Below are positions 59,841-64,000 of a stretch of 64,000 nt of DNA, one piece after another. The stretch is taken from contig JAXLUK010000001.1 of NCBI GenBank assembly GCA_046329555.1, positions 496,001 to 560,000 on the forward strand, given 5' to 3'. Position 1 is the stretch's first letter, and the number at the start of each line of letters is the position of its first letter. The stretch comes from UBA1941 sp046329555 (lineage in GTDB: Bacteria; Bacteroidota; Bacteroidia; Chitinophagales; LD1). The position numbers and the translations under genes were made by a program. Below the pieces are notes generated by a model. The model was not told where the DNA came from. It did no database searches and saw only the letters and a program-made list of their open reading frames with translations.

Positions 59841-62800
59841 TTAGTGGTTAACGCTAACCCGTCTGATAATTTTTCCAGATTGCGTGGTAATCTCCGCAGT
59901 ATAAGTTCCAACAGGCAACGAAGCAAACTCAACGGAAATGCTGTTGTATCCTTTTACCATGGCCTCTTGCTGACGAACCACTTCCTGACCAACCAAATTG
60001 AAAATTCGAATCGAAATGGTTTCATCCTGATCAGCAAAAATATCTAACCGAGAGCGTCCTGTTGCCGGATTAGGGATGAATTCGCTAACCGTAAATACGC
60101 GCTCGCCGTTCAACCTCGCCGTTACCACACTGCTATATTCAAAATGACCATCTACATCAACCTGCTTCAAACGGTAGTAGTAAGTAACATTTGGAACCGC
60201 ATTGCGATCATCAGTCATGTAATCCATACGGGTGCTGGTGTTACCATGACCAGCAATAAACCCAATCTTGGTAAAATCAACTCCATTGGTGCTGCGTTCT
60301 ACTTCAAAACCGTAATTTTCTATTTCTGTAGCGGTAGCCCAACTTAAGCGAATCACGCGGTTATCCATTGCGTTCGCTTCGAAGAACAACATTTTCACCG
60401 GAAGCGCCTGCCCGTGCTCAGCACCGTTCAACCAAATCTCTGAAAAACGATCTACCGATAATTCTACATAGTGGTGCGTATTGCCCGAACCCATCAATCC
60501 TCCAAATCCTGCAGGACCAACTGTCAAAGGGCCTGCGTATGCGGAATTCGTAGTAATTGGTCCATAAACCTTGAACACACCTGAAGAAGAGTTATTCCAG
60601 TACTTATCATCTTCATTGCTACCGGTATATTTCGTTACAAATAAATCGGTCAATCCGGTAGGGTCAGCAAAATCATCATCATCGGCGCATCCATTCGCTG
60701 TTCCCGCCAGTGATTTGGTACTTAAGTCGTTAGCTTCTGCCTGCGTGAAGTACAAACGTAATTTCACATTGGTTGGGAAGGTAGCACCATTAGTGTAGTT
60801 GGAAGAGGTAATTTTCCAGTGGCGGCGCATGCCGTAGGTTTTGAAGGTAACCCCTTGACAAGTTTTATCCAGGAACGGCGTGGTGTCGTTAACGTAACAA
60901 GTTACGTTAACCGTACCCAAATCAACGCCCTGGTCGTTCACCGATAACAGAACATTATTGTTATCACCTATCTGCTTATAATGCTCCCATTCATTCAAAC
61001 TGCGTGAAGCGCAATCTGCCGTGTAAGTACCAGAGCTTCCGGGAACTGGAATGTTACTAGGAACTGTTGAAGTTGGCGTCACACTTCCACTGGAGGTACA
61101 GCCGAAGTTATCCTGAATATTGAAACTATAGCTGGTTGCAGAGGCCGGTACGCGGTAAACGCGCACATCGCTGTTGGCTGATGAATAGCGCTGCACAACT
61201 GTGCCCGGCACGGAAGTATAAGAATAAGGAGGCGTTCCACCGGTAATGGTGTTTACGATGTACTCCTGATTGCTTCCGGAGTTATAGGAACAATCGTCAC
61301 TAATAACGCTAATGCTTGGGTTCTGACGCACCGTCATAGTAGCATTAGATGAAGTTGTTGCATCACAGCCGGCACCATCAGTAGAATAATTAACACGATA
61401 CAGATAAGTACCCGGCGTGCTTAAGCTGATGTTCAGCCCGCTGCTATTGGTACCGGTACCAGTCCAGCTGGAACTTCCCTGATCCCATTCCCATCCATAA
61501 GTTGGTGTACCGGTACCTCCGGTTACATTGGCGCTCAAGGTTTGGTTGATAGAACCGCACTGTGCCGTTGATGAAGGAGAAATAGAAACAGTAGGATCGC
61601 TCACCACATTCCAGAACAATTGCGTGGTTGAGCTGATATCACATCCCGAGCCATTGCAGTTGGTACGCATCTCAATGTAGTTATTGCCACCGGCAACAGC
61701 GGCGAAGCTAGGCACAGAGGTAGACCAGCCAGTATAGGTTACGCCATTGTTTGTAGAGTAGCGATATTCCACATTACAAGTTCCGGTTCCGTTAGAACCC
61801 GGAGTAGGACTTGACACAGTTAACGTAGCACCTGCGCAAACCGTACCAGCATTAGGCGATTTAGTGCCTGATGGCGCGCCCGGATCGTCTACTACGGTCC
61901 AGGAATACTGGGTAGCATTACTGATATCACAGCCATTTCCGCCGCAGTTCTGACGTACCTCCATAAGATTCGTTCCCGTTACCGCAGTGAATGCAGTAGG
62001 TGACGCCCCTGCTACCCAGCTCGACCAAGTTGAACCATTATCAGTTGAATAGCGGGTTTCAAAATTACAAGAGCCAGCCCCACCGCCACCTGCGGTGATT
62101 GCCGATAGCGTTAAGGCAGCACCCTGACAAACGGTAGCCGCACTTGGCGCTTTAGTTGCAGTTGGCGCGGCAGGATCATTAGCTATGGTCACCGTTCCTG
62201 TTGCCGAGGTGGCATCACATCCAGCTCCGGATGGTGTATTTGTAGTTAAAACTAATTGGTAAGAATAAGTTCCCGCCGAAGAGGTAGCATTATCTGCATT
62301 AACCGTAAGCGTATTGCTGTTATTACCGGAATAAGTAACACCCGTAGGCGTGCCGTCACTTACAGCTACCCACGAAGTACCATTAAAGTAATTCCATTGT
62401 AGATTATAAGTACCCGTACCGCCTGCAGTCACGTTAGAGGTGAGATTTGCCGTTCCACCTTTACAGATACTTACAGATGTAGGTGCTGACAAGGTTGGAT
62501 CTGCATTTACCGTAACGGTAGAAGTAGGCGAAACCGCATCGCAGCCACCACCTGTTGGGGTACTGGTTGTGAGATCACAGCGATATTGATATGAGCCTGT
62601 TGGCGTAGTGCCATTATTAGTAGCAATCGTAAGGGAATTGGTTGAAGCAGTATAAGTTACGCCTGTTGGTGTACCATTGGAAAGCGTCACCCACGATGTG
62701 CCATTGAAATATTTCCAGGTATAGGTAAAAGTTCCCGTTCCTCCCGTTGCGTTTGTAGTTAAGGTGGTGCTACCGCCTTTACAAATACCGGGGCTGCCTG

Positions 62801-64000
62801 GGTCACTGAGTGTAGGATCAGCCACTATGGTTAATGTGGCGTTAGAAGAAATGGCGTTACAGCCCGTGTTGGTAGGGGTAGTTACGGTAGATAATGAATC
62901 GCGGAAGTAAACCGTTCCTGTAGCTACCGCATTCGTAGTACTTACGGTTAATGTAGAGGTACCACCTGATACAGCCGTAGAGTAAGAATAATTGGATGGT
63001 GTTCCATTCACTACATCCGTCCAGTTAGTAGATCCATCGGCAGAATATTGCCATTTATGAGAATAAGTGCCAGTACCACCTGCGGCTGTGCTGCTGAAGG
63101 CATTGCTACCGCCGGCACAAATTGTTGCAGTTCCAGGTGAGGTAAGCGTTGGATCAGCCAAACCAGTCCATGTGTAGGTATTGGCTCCACTAGCATCGCA
63201 ACCTAAGCCCGTATAGACAGAACGAATCTGAATAGAATTGAAACTTGTTCCAACCACAGCAGGGAAATTTGGTAACGTAGCCCCCCAACCTGTATAAGTA
63301 GCACCCGCGTCAGTAGTATAGCGGTATTCAAAAGAGCCTGTTCCAGTTCCACCCGTACCGAAGGTTGATCCGGTTAAAGTTAACGGTGCGCCATCGCAGA
63401 CAACACCAGTATTCGGATTCTTTGTGGCTGTTGGCAGCCCGGGGTCGGCAACTACGGTTAAAGTTGAGGTGTTTGATATCACATCACAACCCAGCGAATT
63501 AGTGACATTATTTCGGTAATAATAAAGACCCGGAGTAGCGGTGGCATTGGTGTTTACGGTAACAGCAGCAGTGGCTGGATTGGTATAACTCCAGCTGGTT
63601 GGCGTACCTGCGGCCACGTTAGCCCATCCTCCGGTTCCGGTGGTAGAATACTGCCACTGAGAATTTAGGGTACCTGTTCCTCCTGATGGTGTTGACGTTA
63701 ACACAGGCGCTCCACCGGCACAAATCGTCAGGGAACCAGGATCAGTAGTAGTAGGATCCGCCACAGAGTTCCATTGATAGGTAGTAGTAGGGCTTTGATC
63801 ACAACCTACGCCAGAGTAGGTAACATAAATTTGCTCTCGATACAACCCAGTTCCCGCTGCTGTTACCGTTTGAGAAGGAGAAGTACTGGAGAAGCTGGAA
63901 TAACTTCCACCCGAGTTGCTGGAAGTAGCATAGAAGTAGGTGGCCGTACCCGTGCCTCCGGAAGGTGTAGTTGGGGAAGTGAGAGAAATTGACGCCCCAA
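59841..64000 (-). CDS. giant T9SS-exported Ig-like repeat adhesin (partial, start beyond right edge)
   Basis: The frame is open without a stop from 59841 to the right edge, so the N-terminus is missing; 1386 codons are seen. From the edge to about 61310 are tandem ~95-105-residue modules in two forms. One form has ICAGG/ICKGG, a WKYFNGTSW-type strand and GT-x5-Y...GCD; the other has a DPGAP-type opening, TVCAGA and a YRYSTNNGVTYTGW-type strand. Each ends with GCD and a strand before the next DP. Then come a non-repeat domain (about 60330-61300) and a type IX sorting tail: FIPNPATGRSRLDIFADQDE, IRIFNLVGQEVVRQQE and LPVGTYTAEITTQSGKIIRR. It is probably a surface adhesin. Confidence 0.85.
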   Translation of the reverse strand, partial: GASISLTSPTTPSGGTGTATYFYATSSNSGGSYSSFSSTSPSQTVTAAGTGLYREQIYVTYSGVGCDQSPTTTYQWNSVADPTTTDPGSLTICAGGAPVLTSTPSGGTGTLNSQWQYSTTGTGGWANVAAGTPTSWSYTNPATAAVTVNTNATATPGLYYYRNNVTNSLGCDVISNTSTLTVVADPGLPTATKNPNTGVVCDGAPLTLTGSTFGTGGTGTGSFEYRYTTDAGATYTGWGATLPNFPAVVGTSFNSIQIRSVYTGLGCDASGANTYTWTGLADPTLTSPGTATICAGGSNAFSSTAAGGTGTYSHKWQYSADGSTNWTDVVNGTPSNYSYSTAVSGGTSTLTVSTTNAVATGTVYFRDSLSTVTTPTNTGCNAISSNATLTIVADPTLSDPGSPGICKGGSTTLTTNATGGTGTFTYTWKYFNGTSWVTLSNGTPTGVTYTASTNSLTIATNNGTTPTGSYQYRCDLTTSTPTGGGCDAVSPTSTVTVNADPTLSAPTSVSICKGGTANLTSNVTAGGTGTYNLQWNYFNGTSWVAVSDGTPTGVTYSGNNSNTLTVNADNATSSAGTYSYQLVLTTNTPSGAGCDATSATGTVTIANDPAAPTATKAPSAATVCQGAALTLSAITAGGGGAGSCNFETRYSTDNGSTWSSWVAGASPTAFTAVTGTNLMEVRQNCGGNGCDISNATQYSWTVVDDPGAPSGTKSPNAGTVCAGATLTVSSPTPGSNGTGTCNVEYRYSTNNGVTYTGWSTSVPSFAAVAGGNNYIEMRTNCNGSGCDISSTTQLFWNVVSDPTVSISPSSTAQCGSINQTLSANVTGGTGTPTYGWEWDQGSSSWTGTGTNSSGLNISLSTPGTYLYRVNYSTDGAGCDATTSSNATMTVRQNPSISVISDDCSYNSGSNQEYIVNTITGGTPPYSYTSVPGTVVQRYSSANSDVRVYRVPASATSYSFNIQDNFGCTSSGSVTPTSTVPSNIPVPGSSGTYTADCASRSLNEWEHYKQIGDNNNVLLSVNDQGVDLGTVNVTCYVNDTTPFLDKTCQGVTFKTYGMRRHWKITSSNYTNGATFPTNVKLRLYFTQAEANDLSTKSLAGTANGCADDDDFADPTGLTDLFVTKYTGSNEDDKYWNNSSSGVFKVYGPITTNSAYAGPLTVGPAGFGGLMGSGNTHHYVELSVDRFSEIWLNGAEHGQALPVKMLFFEANAMDNRVIRLSWATATEIENYGFEVERSTNGVDFTKIGFIAGHGNTSTRMDYMTDDRNAVPNVTYYYRLKQVDVDGHFEYSSVVTARLNGERVFTVSEFIPNPATGRSRLDIFADQDETISIRIFNLVGQEVVRQQEAMVKGYNSISVEFASLPVGTYTAEITTQSGKIIRRVSVNH

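Overview
The window comes from the chromosome of a Bacteroidota bacterium, probably in or near the Chitinophagales. Evidence seen directly: two proteins end in the gliding-motility-associated C-terminal (CHU_C) domain and one in a type IX secretion (T9SS) sorting tail; DUF4105, cysteine-rich CWC/DUF5522 and LytS/LytTR genes are of types common in that phylum; and promoter-like elements follow the phylum's TAnnTTTG pattern rather than the sigma-70 pattern. The exact genus cannot be told from the sequence alone.

Layout. 0-14 kb is a housekeeping island (sucC, groES-groEL, a CWC/DUF5522 protein, a TPR lipoprotein) set in an unusually repeat-rich landscape. There are three copies of a GC-rich element, two of them carrying decayed IS3-like transposase 3' ends. 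There are clusters of small palindromes (CCCGAAGGG and CCCTTCGGG types), a duplicated ~630-bp block that includes the last codons of sucC, and an ~83-bp direct repeat. A RelE/HigB-type toxin-antitoxin pair lies inside this landscape. 14-21 kb has a LysM/double-psi-barrel protein, a 12-copy ACTTCGTAAGTC array, and a compact leftward operon folE - ABC ATPase - ABC permease - LolA-like - SDR. 20.5-23.7 kb holds leftward genes for four small secreted proteins that share a C-x(0-1)-D/E-G-x2-I-C motif and/or a P-x-G-x-Y...Y-x-V tail, plus a membrane-anchored thioredoxin-fold protein with CGHC. 24-33 kb carries a fused double-NBD peptide ABC ATPase, a 1155-residue CHU_C protein, coaE, pheS, a DUF4105 protein, tRNA-Cys and a FabZ-like dehydratase.

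33-42 kb is mostly leftward: a lipoprotein, LolA, a NodB-type deacetylase, rlmB, a saccharopine-dehydrogenase-family protein, a lipoprotein, an NSUN-type rRNA methyltransferase, a large VWA-like membrane protein and fabG. 42.7-50.9 kb has a LytS/LytTR two-component pair, an M16 protease, a penicillin-acylase-family hydrolase and fabH. 51-57.5 kb has a UbiA-like membrane protein, an SGNH hydrolase, the bioB-bioF-bioD operon and an acyl-CoA dehydrogenase behind two TetR-like operators. 57.7 kb to the right edge is two large secreted repeat proteins. One is tail-fibre-like. The other is a T9SS-sorted adhesin built from about 100-residue Ig-like repeats, and it runs off the window.

Together the genes cover core metabolism (TCA cycle, folate/pterin, CoA, biotin, fatty acid steps), protein folding, tRNA charging, envelope lipid/lipoprotein handling and a large secreted surface repertoire. 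The least explained parts are the repeat landscape around sucC/groESL, the family of small secreted cysteine-motif proteins, and a recurrent TAnnTTTG-N4-ATG arrangement that suggests leaderless transcripts.
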